From NCBI RefSeq assembly GCF_014201315.1, contig NZ_JACHDY010000001.1, positions 124,001-188,000 on the forward strand: a DNA stretch of 64,000 bases. Reading direction: 5' to 3'. Below the pieces are notes generated by a model, which saw only the letters and a program-made list of their open reading frames with translations, did no database searches and was not told the DNA's origin. The translations under genes were made by a program, and so were the position numbers. The DNA is from Edaphobacter lichenicola. Lineage in GTDB: Bacteria; Acidobacteriota; Terriglobia; Terriglobales; Acidobacteriaceae. Below are positions 9,681-18,270 of this stretch, one piece after another (position 1 is the stretch's first letter; each line of letters begins with the position of its first letter).

Positions 9681-9694
9681 GAACTGAATGGTTC
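9681..9694. promoter_or_regulatory. Operator-like palindrome, copy 2 (GAACTGAATGGTTC)
   Basis: Second copy of the same motif (GAAC-N6-GTTC with conserved A/T centre), about 47 nt upstream of the Old Yellow Enzyme start. Flanking bases also match copy 1 (A-GAACT...GTTCAA). Likely the target repressing the enzyme operon. Confidence 0.65.
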
Positions 9695-9741
9695 AAAACG
9701 GCTTTGACAGGCCCAACAAGACCCATGCAGGAGCACATGTG

Positions 9742-10845
9742 ATGTCGAATCAGCCGCTTTCCACACCGTATCGAATGGGAGAGCTCGATCTTTCTAACCG
9801 CATCGTCATGGCGCCTCTCACTCGTATGCGTGCCCATCCCCACGATCATGTGCCTACAGCATTGCAGGCGGAGTATTACGTGCAACGCGCTTCGGCCGGA
9901 CTGATCATCGCCGAGGCCACTGCGATTAGCCCCGAAGGATTTGGCTGGGCCGACACACCAGGCCTCTGGACGAAGGAGCAGGTCCGCGGATGGCGACGCG
10001 TCACGGACGCCGTCCATGCGGCTGGTGGTCGCATCATTGCACAACTCTGGCACACCGGCGCAATCTCGCATCCTGAACTACTGGACGGCGCGCAGCCCGT
10101 GTCCGCATCGAACGTCGATCCAGGCCAGATCTCGGTCACGCGGACGGGAAGGAAGCCCACGGTAACACCCCGGCCTCTGACGAAGCAGGAGATTCAAGTC
10201 ACGGTTACGGACTTCGCGCGAGCTGCACGAAACGCGATGGAAGCCGGCTTCGATGGTGTCCAGATCCTCGCCAACTATCTCTATTTGATCTCGCAGTTTC
10301 TGAACGCCACCACCAATCTGCGTAAGGACGAATATGGAGGGAGCCTGGAGAATCGCTCGCGTTTTCTCTTCGAGGTCGTCGAGTCGGTCCTGGGTGAGGT
10401 TGATGCACAACGGGTTGGAGTCAAGATCAGCCCGATGCACGAAGGCGGTGCATTTCAAGCCAATGACGAAACCCTGCCCGTCACCGAATACGCAATTCAG
10501 AAGCTGAGCTCTTACAATCTCTCGCACTTGTTGCTCATGGGCAATACCACTGACTTCTCCGGTACTCCACTCGAGAAATTGGCAGACGATGGCATGTTCC
10601 AGCATTTCCGTCCTCTCTACAAAGGCACACTGATCGCGAACGTGAATATGGACCGTGATCGCGGGAATCGTCTGATCGCGGAAGGGTTGGCAGATCTGGT
10701 AGCGTTCGGCCGTCCTTACATCGCAAATCCTGACCTGGTCCAGAGGTTTGCCTCGAATGCCCCTCTTGCTGAGGTTGATTGGGAAACCGTGTATGGCTCG
10801 GGGCCGCACGGCTATTCCGATTACCCAACCTACCAATCATCGTAA
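9742..10845 (+). CDS. Old Yellow Enzyme family alkene reductase (NemA-like)
   Basis: FMN- and NAD(P)H-dependent ene-reductase of about 367 residues that reduces activated C=C bonds, N-ethylmaleimide or nitroesters. Family landmarks are NRIVMAPLTRMRA at the N terminus, IIAEATAISPEGFGW, QLWHTGAISHP, EYGGSLENRSRF and LVAFGRPYIANPDL near the end. The substrate-binding site that usually reads HGANGYL here reads ILANYLYL, so the usual His is replaced; this may alter specificity. The start at 9742 is set by AGGAG nine bases upstream; an upstream ATG at 9688 would overlap the operator. It heads a run with a SnoaL-like gene and two dehydrogenases, probably one TetR-controlled operon for electrophile or aldehyde detoxification. 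Confidence 0.93.
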   Translation: MSNQPLSTPYRMGELDLSNRIVMAPLTRMRAHPHDHVPTALQAEYYVQRASAGLIIAEATAISPEGFGWADTPGLWTKEQVRGWRRVTDAVHAAGGRIIAQLWHTGAISHPELLDGAQPVSASNVDPGQISVTRTGRKPTVTPRPLTKQEIQVTVTDFARAARNAMEAGFDGVQILANYLYLISQFLNATTNLRKDEYGGSLENRSRFLFEVVESVLGEVDAQRVGVKISPMHEGGAFQANDETLPVTEYAIQKLSSYNLSHLLLMGNTTDFSGTPLEKLADDGMFQHFRPLYKGTLIANVNMDRDRGNRLIAEGLADLVAFGRPYIANPDLVQRFASNAPLAEVDWETVYGSGPHGYSDYPTYQSS

Positions 10846-10864
10846 GAAAACCCAGGAGCTGAAC

Positions 10865-11266
10865 ATGCCAAAGACAACACCCGAACAGAACAAGGCGATT
10901 GTTCTCGAAGCCTTCGACACTCTCTTCAACAAACGCGACTACGCAGCAGCAGAACGCTTCTGGTCGCCGAAGTACATCCAGCATAGCGCGCACATCGCGC
11001 CGGGACGCGAAGGACTGTTCGCTTTGGTCCGTTCGTCGCCAGATACGTTGCGCTATGAGAATCAACTCATTGTTGCAGAAAGTGACTATGTCATAGCGCA
11101 CGGCCGTTTCACAGGGAATGGACGGCCCGCCGCCTGGATTGCCGCTGACGTTGTCCGATTCGAAGACGGACTTCTTAGAGAGCATTGGGATGTTCTGCAG
11201 GACGAGGCGACCAAGGCCGAATCCATCAGCGGCCTTCCCATGTTTGGCGACAGGTTCCCTTCATAA
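10865..11266 (+). CDS. SnoaL-like / NTF2-fold protein
   Basis: About 133 residues with an NTF2-like fold, resembling the SnoaL-like polyketide-cyclase family: an N-terminal helix (EAFDTLFNKRDYAAAERFWS), then IQHSAHIAPGREGL, and a C-terminal sheet (VVRFEDGLLREHWDVLQDE). Members are cyclases, isomerases or stress proteins of unknown role, and nothing fixes a substrate. AGGAG precedes the ATG by about 6 nt. The gene starts 19 bp after the ene-reductase stop, so co-transcription is likely. Confidence 0.85.
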   Translation: MPKTTPEQNKAIVLEAFDTLFNKRDYAAAERFWSPKYIQHSAHIAPGREGLFALVRSSPDTLRYENQLIVAESDYVIAHGRFTGNGRPAAWIAADVVRFEDGLLREHWDVLQDEATKAESISGLPMFGDRFPS

Positions 11267-11312
11267 GGGTTCGACATCCACGCAACATTTGCTCACACAG
11301 ATCGGAGACATC

Positions 11313-12074
11313 ATGAATCTCACTGGAAACACTATCTTCATTACCGGCGGCGGATCGGGCATTGGCCGTGGGCTCGCAGAGGAACTGCACAAGCGCGGAA
11401 ACATAGTGATCATTTCAGGCCGACGGAAGAGCCATCTGGACTCCGTTGCCAAGGCCAATCCAGGCATTGAAGCCATAGAACTCGACATCGCAGACCCGGA
11501 CAGCATCAAAGGTGTGGCGAAGAAGCTGATCGCAGAACACCCGGATTTGAATGTTCTCATCAATAACGCCGGAATCATGGAACCGGATCAGGCGACGGGC
11601 GTCATCGACGACAGGCTGCTTGTGTCGACCGTCACGACCAATCTTCTGGGACCTATCCGCTTGACATCTGCCCTGATGGAGCAGATGAAGAGCCGTCGCG
11701 GTGTGATTGCGTACAACACATCGGTCCTCGCCTTCGTGCCGTTGGCTGTGACGGCTGTCTACTCCGCCACAAAAGCTGCGCTCCACTCCTATGTATTGTC
11801 GCAACGCTTCCTGCTTCGAGACAGCGGTGTTCGCGTTCTTGAGATAGCGCCGCCGTGGGTGCGCACGGAACTCATGAACAGCCGGGAAGCGGAGCAGGCA
11901 ATGCCTCTCGACCAGTTCATTAACGAAACGTTGGACGTGCTTGGAACAGATGCTGATGAAATTCTGGTTCAAGCGGCGAAGCCTCTGCGAGCCAATCCTG
12001 GCCCTGAGGAACATGCCTTGGTGAACGGGTTCAATCAGCAAATGCTGAAGCTATTCGGTTCAACCCAAGCGTAA
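11313..12074 (+). CDS. Short-chain dehydrogenase/reductase (DltE-like)
   Basis: About 253 residues. The Rossmann cofactor motif TGGGSGIGRG is at the N terminus, NNAG at about 90, and the catalytic YSATK near 155; the APPWVRTEL segment after the active site is typical of DltE-like SDRs. The GRRKSH segment after strand 2 suggests NADP(H) preference. The ATG at 11313 follows CGGAGA. It lies 46 bp behind the SnoaL-like gene and probably belongs to the same operon. The substrate is unknown; carbonyl reduction is likely given the ene-reductase neighbour. Confidence 0.9.
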   Translation: MNLTGNTIFITGGGSGIGRGLAEELHKRGNIVIISGRRKSHLDSVAKANPGIEAIELDIADPDSIKGVAKKLIAEHPDLNVLINNAGIMEPDQATGVIDDRLLVSTVTTNLLGPIRLTSALMEQMKSRRGVIAYNTSVLAFVPLAVTAVYSATKAALHSYVLSQRFLLRDSGVRVLEIAPPWVRTELMNSREAEQAMPLDQFINETLDVLGTDADEILVQAAKPLRANPGPEEHALVNGFNQQMLKLFGSTQA

Positions 12075-12136
12075 TCGAGGCCAGGCCGCGCATCTTTTAG
12101 GGGGATTGAGACCGGGGAGCAAGAGGAAAACTACCA

Positions 12137-12874
12137 ATGTTCGGAACTAAGAAGCTGCAAGGAAAAGTGGCAGTCATTACCGGTGGCACGACGGGGATAG
12201 GGTTGGCTGCAGCAAAGCTCTTCGTCACGGAGGGGGCTTACGTCTTCATCACAGGCCGTCGTCAAAAGGAGCTCGACGAGGCCGTGAAAGCAATTGGCAC
12301 CAACGTTACTGGCGTTCAAGGAGACATCGCCAAATTGACCGACCTTGATCGTCTCTATGAGGCCGTCACGACCAAGGGGAGAATTGATGTAGTTTTCGCT
12401 AACGCCGGTGTCGCCGAATTTGCTCCCCTAGGCAAAATCACAGTGGAGCATTTTGACAAGCTCTTCGACATCAACGTCAAAGGAACGCTCTTCACTGTGC
12501 AGAAAGCCTTACCGCTGCTGAACGATGGTGGCTCGATTATCCTCAACGGCTCGGTGGCGAGCGTAAAAGGCACGCCCGCCTTCGGCGTCTATGGTGCGAC
12601 GAAAGCCGCTCTCCGTTCCTTTGTCCGAACCTGGACCTCGGATCTCAAGGACCGTCATATTCGTTCCAACGTTATTAGTCCGGGGCCGACCGATACGCCG
12701 GTTATCGATGGACAACCTGCAGACGCCATCGCACGAATCGTGTCCACCATCCCAATGGGACGGATGGGTGATCCCGACGAAATTGCAAAAGCGGCGCTGT
12801 TTCTGGCGTCGGACGACTCCAGTTTCGTCACGGGTATCGAACTGTTCGTTGATGGTGGCAGAGGGCAGGTCTGA
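12137..12874 (+). CDS. Short-chain dehydrogenase/reductase (classical SDR)
   Basis: 245 residues with every classical SDR element: TGGTTGIG at the N terminus, GRRQKEL (NADP-type), NAGV near 90, the catalytic serine in LNGSVAS, YGATK near 152, PGPTDTP, and the C-terminal GIELFVDGG. It reduces or oxidises an unknown carbonyl/alcohol. It follows the previous SDR by 62 bp in the same direction and is only distantly similar to it, so it is not a recent duplicate. Last gene of the TetR-linked run. Confidence 0.92.
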   Translation: MFGTKKLQGKVAVITGGTTGIGLAAAKLFVTEGAYVFITGRRQKELDEAVKAIGTNVTGVQGDIAKLTDLDRLYEAVTTKGRIDVVFANAGVAEFAPLGKITVEHFDKLFDINVKGTLFTVQKALPLLNDGGSIILNGSVASVKGTPAFGVYGATKAALRSFVRTWTSDLKDRHIRSNVISPGPTDTPVIDGQPADAIARIVSTIPMGRMGDPDEIAKAALFLASDDSSFVTGIELFVDGGRGQV

Positions 12875-13028
12875 TCGGGAGCAGCTGCGGTGCTTTGATA
12901 TTTAAGCAGGTTGCATGAACCTGCCCATGATAAAAAGACCAATATTAGGTCCGGGTAGGCTGCCACGAGTGCGGGGAATTTTGGGGACGACGAATCGCGC
13001 GGCTAGAGTGACTGGTATGGTACTCGCA

Positions 13029-13253
13029 CTATCCCGGACGCCATTTAATGCTCCTCACGAGTTCCCACAACAATTGTCCCCGTGTCACTGTTCTATACCG
13101 AACATACGTGATGATCTCGACGTTGGCATGGTGATGAAGACCGAATCCGGAATGAGAAGCAATCTTGTCATCGTTAAGAACGTACAGATTTCCAATCGAC
13201 AAATGCGCTGGACTTCCGTACTGGCCGATTGCAAATTGTGGATCGGATTGCAA
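13029..13253 (-). pseudogene. Pirin-family remnant
   Basis: A 74-codon frame reads a recognisable piece of a pirin (YhhW-like) N-terminal cupin: GNLYVLNDDKIASHSGFGLH then HHANVEIITYV, matching the family pattern of N/D-E-D, G-F-G-x-H-x-H, E-I-I-T-Y-V. The metal-ligand region survives, but the HRDSLGN segment that should follow is out of frame and the rest of the ~230-residue protein is absent. The ends are approximate. It is a decayed fragment filling most of the gap between the SDR and tRNA-Asp. Confidence 0.6.
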
Positions 13254-13298
13254 GTTGTCACTATAGGTCCATACGTTCCGTAGGTCTTTTGGAATATA

Positions 13299-13376
<78 letters not shown>

Positions 13377-13554
13377 CATTTCACCTTCGATAGCGATTAT
13401 ATCTTACTCAGAACGGGCAGACATACCATCGCCAAAAAACCTGATTCGCTGTCTTTGAGTTCGGCTACGGTCCTTTTCGAAGACCAGTACGTCCAACTCA
13501 ACGACAGTTGTAAGTCTATCAGATCAAGCAAGATTTTAATGGACCGATTCGTCG

Positions 13555-13923
13555 TTAGCGGGCGTTTTTATAGATGAGTTCGAGCAACTCATCGTACATC
13601 GCCTGCCTCTCCTCCACCGATCCGCTGCGAATGGCTTGAGTCGCACAGTGAGAGAGGTGATTCCGCATCAAGGCCCGAGCCACGGAGCGAAGTGCCTCCT
13701 GCACCGACGACACCTGGGTCAGAATGTCGGCGCAGTAGCGGTCCTCCTCGACCATGCGCTGCAAACCCCGAATCTGTCCTTCGAGACGCCGCAGACGGCG
13801 CAGGTTGGAGGCCTTGATCTCAGGATCCACCCCAGTAGCCTTGCGTTCCGATTCGCCTATCTCGCAGGCGCAGGAATCGACTACCGCGTTTTTAGATGGA
13901 AGATTTGTCTTTTTCGTAGCCAT
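13555..13923 (-). CDS. csoR: CsoR-family copper-sensing repressor
   Basis: 122-residue all-helical DUF156/CsoR repressor. Cu(I) ligands are C64, H89 and C93, reproducing the spacing 25 and 4 of the characterised C-H-C sensors, so it is copper-type rather than FrmR or RcnR. The N-terminal extension of about 35 residues, with an extra C-A-C, is longer than usual. It is the third gene of copZ-copA-csoR, 8 bp after the copA stop, and should autoregulate the operon by leaving the upstream operator when Cu(I) binds. Confidence 0.93.
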   Translation of the reverse strand: MATKKTNLPSKNAVVDSCACEIGESERKATGVDPEIKASNLRRLRRLEGQIRGLQRMVEEDRYCADILTQVSSVQEALRSVARALMRNHLSHCATQAIRSGSVEERQAMYDELLELIYKNAR

Positions 13924-13931
13924 GGTTTTCC

Positions 13932-16379
13932 TTATTCAAGCCTCAGCCGTCGCAATCGGAGGCTGTTGGTGACAACACTGAAAGAACTGAGCGCCATCGC
14001 CGCGCTGGCAATCACCGGGCTCAGCAGCAAACCAAACGCCGGATAAAGTGCACCAGCCGCTACCGGAATCCCGATCACGTTATAGACGAAGGCCCAAAAC
14101 AGATTCTGCCGCATCACGCGCATCGTGCCCCGCGACAGGGTTATCGCTGCTGCGACGCCAGTAAGATCGCTCCGCATCAGCGTTACATCTCCGGCTTCCA
14201 TCGCGATGTCCGCGCCACTGGCCATCGTAAGCCCCACATCAGCCTGTGCGAGTGCAGGAGCATCGTTAACCCCATCTCCGACCATCGCGACAACTCGACC
14301 TTCCGCTTGAAGACGCTTAACGGCCTCCACCTTACCAGCAGGGAGCACTCCCGCAAGGACCTCATCGACGCCAACTCTCTGTGCAATGGCGTGAGCTGTG
14401 CGTTCGTTGTCGCCGGTAAGCATCACCACGCGAAGCCCCTCGTCGTGCATCTTGCGAACAGCGTCGATGGAGCCAGGTTTGATCGTATCCGCAACCGCGA
14501 GAACAGCGGCCAGTCTGCCCTCGATCGCAATCCATAGCGGAGTCTTTCCTTCCTCCGACATTCGCTCTGCGGTAGAAACCATCGGCTCAACGAGAACCCC
14601 GTTCTTGTTCATCAATGCGGTATTGCCAATCAATAGAGTCTCGCCATCCACGACTCCCACCACGCCGAGTCCGGGAAGCGATTCAAACTCCTCAGCCTGA
14701 GGCAGATTCAAACCTCGTGCTACGGCGTATTGAACGATGGCTTCAGCGAGAGGGTGTTCACTGGCACGTTCCAGTGCGGCCGTAACGAGCAGGACATGAT
14801 CCTCGACGGCACTCGGGCTCTGCGTTCTTGCCGCATCGTCATCGCTAGCAGCGAGAAAAAAATCAGTGACCTCGGGACGCCCGGCCGTAATGGTTCCAGT
14901 TTTGTCCAGCACGATGGTATCGATCTTCTCCAATCGCTGAAGAGCCTCTCCACCCTTGATGAGAATTCCATAGTTGGCTCCCCGTCCCGTCGCCACCATC
15001 ACGGCTGTCGGAACAGCCAGACCCATCGCGCAAGGACAGGCAATCACCAGTACAGTGACGGCAGCCGCAAACGCCTGCATCACGCCGGAGTGCGGAGCGA
15101 ACAACCGCCACGCCGCGAAGGTAACGATCGCAATTGCCAGCACCGTCGGAACAAACACGGCGCTGATGCGATCCGCGATGCGTTGAATTGGAGCACGAGA
15201 TCCCTGGGCCTCGCGCAGGAGGCGCACTATCTGTGCCAATGTGCTGGCCGCCCCCAGGCTGGTCGCCCTGTACTGTAGCGATCCCCGCTGATTCAGCGTT
15301 CCTCCCATCACCCTGTCTCGAGCCGTCTTCTCAATCGGCAATGACTCGCCTGTCAGCATCGACTCGTCCACGCTGCTCCTGCCCGCGATCACCTCTCCAT
15401 CCGTAGGTATTCGCTCGCCAGGCCGCACCAGCACAACATCGCCACTCCGGATCGACTCCAACGGCACGCTGCTCTCCATACCGTCTCGCAGAACAGTCGC
15501 AGTCTTCGGTTGAAGCTGCACAAGCTTTCGCAGAGCGCTTGCTGTCTGTCCCTTCGCCCTGCTCTCCAGCGCATTCCCAACCAACACCAACCCAATGATC
15601 AGAGAGACCGCTTCAAAATAAACATCAGGGGCGATGCCGCGCGCCACAAAAAATCCGGGAGCGATCGTACTGGCAGCCGAGTAGAGATACGCGGCGCCGG
15701 TACCAAGCGCCACCAGCGTATTCATATCCGCCGTCTTATGCCGAAGAGCAGACCATGCCTTGGTATAAAACCGTCGTCCTGCCCAGCTCAGAATGAATGT
15801 CGCAAGCGCAAAGAGGAACCAGCGAATCAGGTCAGCATCAATTCGATACATCCAGGGAAGCGCGCTGCGCAACAGTGGATCGATCACCCGCATGTTCCAA
15901 CTCATCAGCGGATCTTTCATCCGCTCCATCCCGCCTATGCCGTCGATCGTCATCAGTGGCATAGACAAGAGCATGGCCACGCCACCGGCGATCAAGCTTG
16001 CCACGGCCTTCACTCGCAGTTGCCGATACTCCCTCAGCTGCGCCTCGTCGTGCTGCTCCTGTTCTTCGAGGGCGGACCGGTGTTCGAGAGGGAACTCTGC
16101 GCCGTAGCCTGTGCTTCGAATCGCATCTACCAGTGCGGAGGTCGAAGTCGCACCTGGATCGAACGTCACCGTCGCGTTGTGCAGCATCAGGTTGACCGTC
16201 GCATCCCGCACCCCAGCCTGATTGCCAAGCTCTCGCTGAAGAAAGGACTGACACGCCGCGCAGGTCATCCCGGAGACAGGAATGGTGACATGCTCTACCG
16301 GTGTCGTGACTACGGCTGAAGCTGAGGCCAACGATCCCTTGGCGTCAACTCCGTCTTTGATCTTCAAACTACCCGACAT
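13932..16379 (-). CDS. copA: Cu(+)-exporting P1B-type ATPase
   Basis: About 815 residues; it pumps Cu(I) out of the cytoplasm using ATP. An N-terminal heavy-metal-binding domain carries GMTCAAC (cysteines at about 40 and 43). Eight expected membrane helices include the CPC ion-binding motif ([12 protein letters not shown]). Then come the TGES-type actuator motif ([11 protein letters not shown]), DKTGTI phosphorylation site, the HP of SEHPLAEAI, and [10 protein letters not shown] hinge. ATG 16379 is used because GGAGG lies just upstream; the in-frame GTG four codons earlier overlaps that site. It sits 14 bp downstream of copZ and 8 bp upstream of csoR. Confidence 0.97.
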   Translation of the reverse strand: MSGSLKIKDGVDAKGSLASASAVVTTPVEHVTIPVSGMTCAACQSFLQRELGNQAGVRDATVNLMLHNATVTFDPGATSTSALVDAIRSTGYGAEFPLEHRSALEEQEQHDEAQLREYRQLRVKAVASLIAGGVAMLLSMPLMTIDGIGGMERMKDPLMSWNMRVIDPLLRSALPWMYRIDADLIRWFLFALATFILSWAGRRFYTKAWSALRHKTADMNTLVALGTGAAYLYSAASTIAPGFFVARGIAPDVYFEAVSLIIGLVLVGNALESRAKGQTASALRKLVQLQPKTATVLRDGMESSVPLESIRSGDVVLVRPGERIPTDGEVIAGRSSVDESMLTGESLPIEKTARDRVMGGTLNQRGSLQYRATSLGAASTLAQIVRLLREAQGSRAPIQRIADRISAVFVPTVLAIAIVTFAAWRLFAPHSGVMQAFAAAVTVLVIACPCAMGLAVPTAVMVATGRGANYGILIKGGEALQRLEKIDTIVLDKTGTITAGRPEVTDFFLAASDDDAARTQSPSAVEDHVLLVTAALERASEHPLAEAIVQYAVARGLNLPQAEEFESLPGLGVVGVVDGETLLIGNTALMNKNGVLVEPMVSTAERMSEEGKTPLWIAIEGRLAAVLAVADTIKPGSIDAVRKMHDEGLRVVMLTGDNERTAHAIAQRVGVDEVLAGVLPAGKVEAVKRLQAEGRVVAMVGDGVNDAPALAQADVGLTMASGADIAMEAGDVTLMRSDLTGVAAAITLSRGTMRVMRQNLFWAFVYNVIGIPVAAGALYPAFGLLLSPVIASAAMALSSFSVVTNSLRLRRLRLE

Positions 16380-16393
16380 CGCTTCCTCCACAG

Positions 16394-16606
16394 TTACTTT
16401 TCACTGCGTACCGTAAAGCCGATCCGGTTGACCGCACCGGCGATCTTCTCCGCCGATACCCGCTTCGGATCGAACGCCACCCTGGCCGATCCAACCTCGA
16501 CCGAACTCACCTCAACCCCTTCGATCTTTCCGAGTGCGTCCGTCACCCTGCGAACACAAGCTCCGCAATGCATTCCTTCAATCGACAACCCGAGCGCTTC
16601 CTGCAT
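16394..16606 (-). CDS. copZ: Copper chaperone (heavy-metal-associated domain)
   Basis: 70-residue single HMA domain with GMHCGAC at the N terminus, the ferredoxin-like fold pattern ([17 protein letters not shown]) and C-terminal NRIGFTV. It binds Cu(I) and hands it to CopA. The ATG at 16606 has GGAGAG upstream. It is the first gene of the operon, directly behind the CsoR operator. Confidence 0.93.
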   Translation of the reverse strand: MQEALGLSIEGMHCGACVRRVTDALGKIEGVEVSSVEVGSARVAFDPKRVSAEKIAGAVNRIGFTVRSEK

Positions 16607-16637
16607 GAAATCTCTCCTCTTCAGGGTTAGATGCAAA

Positions 16638-16666
16638 ATACCCCCTGGGGGTATCAAAAATTATAA
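16638..16666 (-). promoter_or_regulatory. copZ-copA-csoR promoter with CsoR operator
   Basis: A perfect inverted repeat ATACCCCC-T-GGGGGTAT lies at 16638-16654, matching the G/C-tract-flanked-by-TA form of known CsoR operators. On the minus strand a TATAAT -10 box sits immediately upstream (about 16661-16666), placing the palindrome over the expected transcription start. A -35 element is not obvious. Confidence 0.8.
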
Positions 16667-16760
16667 CCTGCGCCAGAAGTGAAATGAAGTGTCAGGCAGC
16701 CACACATTGCATCCAGCCCGCCGCTCCCATACACTGACTCAGGTTCTAAAGAAATTTAAT

Positions 16761-16837
16761 GGGCGGTTAGCTCAGTTGGTTAGAGCATCTCGTTTACACC
16801 GAGAGGGTCGGGGGTTCGAATCCCTCACTGCCCACCA
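16761..16837 (+). tRNA. tRNA-Val (TAC)
   Basis: GGGCGGT acceptor, D-arm AGCTCAGTTGGTTAGAGC, anticodon arm TCTCG-TTTACAC-CGAGA giving TAC, T-arm GGGGGTTCGAATCCCTC, ACTGCCC acceptor strand and an encoded CCA. 77 nt. Confidence 0.97.
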
Positions 16838-16903
16838 TGATTTCAATAAGTTAGTAGACCTCCAAACATTCGTGTTCTACATGAGTGCAATCAAGAAATG
16901 AAG

Positions 16904-16934
16904 AAAAGCCTCCTCAGCAGTCTGGGAGGCTTTT
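16904..16934 (+). terminator. Rho-independent terminator after tRNA-Val
   Basis: AAAAGCCTCC pairs with GGAGGCTTTT across an 11-nt loop. The stem ends in a T tract on the plus strand, 67 bp downstream of the tRNA. Confidence 0.85.
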
Positions 16935-17023
16935 GAATTAAGTGGAGAGATGGTCTGTTATAGTCCGGCAGTGCCAGTAAATCGGATCGTTGTGCTTCAT
17001 CTTCTTGTGAGGGCTTTCCTGCC

Positions 17024-17251
17024 ATGTCAAACCCAGAATGCTACAGGACCGAACGCCAGTATGAAGAAGCCACAAGGACGCGGTTAGCAGCCGAAAATGA
17101 TTTAGAGAGCTCTTCTCCAAACGCATCGCCGTTTGCCGTGCGCAGCGCAAGGTTTCAGACAGCAAAGCGTGAACAGGCTGCAGCCATGGAGATTCTTAGA
17201 GAGCACCGGCGCACCTGCTCCATCTGCAACGCGAAGGGCATACCAGACTAA
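17024..17251 (+). CDS. Small hypothetical protein with C-terminal CxxC
   Basis: 75 residues, charged and probably helical, ending in RRTCSICNAKGIPD, so one C-x-x-C pair is present near the C terminus. I do not recognise the family. It has its own ATG but only a weak upstream purine stretch. Composition is that of a real soluble protein rather than antisense sequence. It stands alone between the tRNA terminator and the convergent cutC. Confidence 0.5.
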   Translation: MSNPECYRTERQYEEATRTRLAAENDLESSSPNASPFAVRSARFQTAKREQAAAMEILREHRRTCSICNAKGIPD

Positions 17252-17309
17252 GACCTGTTGGAAGTGACTTGCAATTCAGCTTCAATGCACGTCGAACGTG
17301 GTCCGGAAG

Positions 17310-18056
17310 TCAGGAGCTTCGCAGGTTCTCGATCATGGCCAGCACATCAGCCGAGTCCACCACAAAGCGCGAGGTGCCGTCGAGTGAATCTGCGTCCTCC
17401 AGAACCCAGCGACGCTCGTGTTGCATCCTGCTGGCTTCGCTCCGACGCAGAGAGCCATGAAAGTGGCTGGCGCCAGTCGCACGAGCCAGGGCCTTTGCAT
17501 CCTTAATACGCAGACCGCCGCCGACGGCGACATCAATTCTTCCGTCAGCTAGTTTCACCAGCCGCGCCAGCTTGTCCACTCCCGAGAGCACATCAGGTTC
17601 GCCCCCGGAGGTGAGAACACGCCTGCAGCCAGTCGCAATCACGTCTTCCAAAGCCTGTTCCAGCGAGTTGGTGTAATCGAAGGCGCGATGAAAGGTGATC
17701 TCGAGCGGGGCAGCCAGTTCTACAAGCTCGCGCGTCCGTTCCGCGTCCACCGTGCCGTCGATGCGAAGTATGCCGAGCACAAAGCCGCTCGCTCCGAGAC
17801 TGCGCGCATGAAGTAGATCCTCTCGCATCAGGGCGAACTCATCGTCCGTATAGTCGAAGTCGCCGCTTCGAGGCCGCAAGAGAACATGAACGGGAAGTCC
17901 GCTGCGGAGAACCGCGGCGCGTGTAAGACCGTGACTCGGGGTAAGACCACCTTCGCTGAGGGCGGTGCACAGTTCAATGCGATCAGCCCCGCCTTCGCGC
18001 GCGGCGAGACAAGCCTGAATACTCTCGGCACAGAGTTCGAAGATAATCTTGCGCAT
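17310..18056 (-). CDS. cutC: CutC-family TIM-barrel protein
   Basis: 248 residues matching CutC: N-terminal FELCAESIQACLAAREGGAD, RIELCTALSEGGLTPS, HVLLRPRSGDFDYTDDE, ITFHRAFD, RVLTSGGEPDVLSG and the C-terminal HFHGS. The fold is a TIM barrel. CutC was named for copper tolerance in E. coli, but its biochemical role is unsettled. Here it lies beside a sugar kinase and a TonB receptor and not in the copper operon 1 kb away, which favours a carbohydrate-related role (inference). The ATG at 18056 is preferred over TTG at 18059. Confidence 0.93.
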   Translation of the reverse strand: MRKIIFELCAESIQACLAAREGGADRIELCTALSEGGLTPSHGLTRAAVLRSGLPVHVLLRPRSGDFDYTDDEFALMREDLLHARSLGASGFVLGILRIDGTVDAERTRELVELAAPLEITFHRAFDYTNSLEQALEDVIATGCRRVLTSGGEPDVLSGVDKLARLVKLADGRIDVAVGGGLRIKDAKALARATGASHFHGSLRRSEASRMQHERRWVLEDADSLDGTSRFVVDSADVLAMIENLRSS

Positions 18057-18270
18057 CAACTCACACGAACCACGGGAGCTTTCCGATCCTTGAATTTAGT
18101 TAGCCTGGCCATCCTGCAGAGAGGTATCCGACAAAGAGGCCCTTACTTATATACAGGAAAAATTCATAAAGTGGAAATTTTAGTCTCAAATAATCAAAAT
18201 TATGAGAGATGTGGATCGAGAAAGTCAATGCATCGGCTTTAGCGTCGAGTCAAAGAGTGTCTGACGCTAT

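Noticed and set aside
12915..13283. 122-codon plus-strand open frame after the SDR gene
   Set aside because: No recognisable sequence; the minus strand of the same segment carries the pirin remnant.
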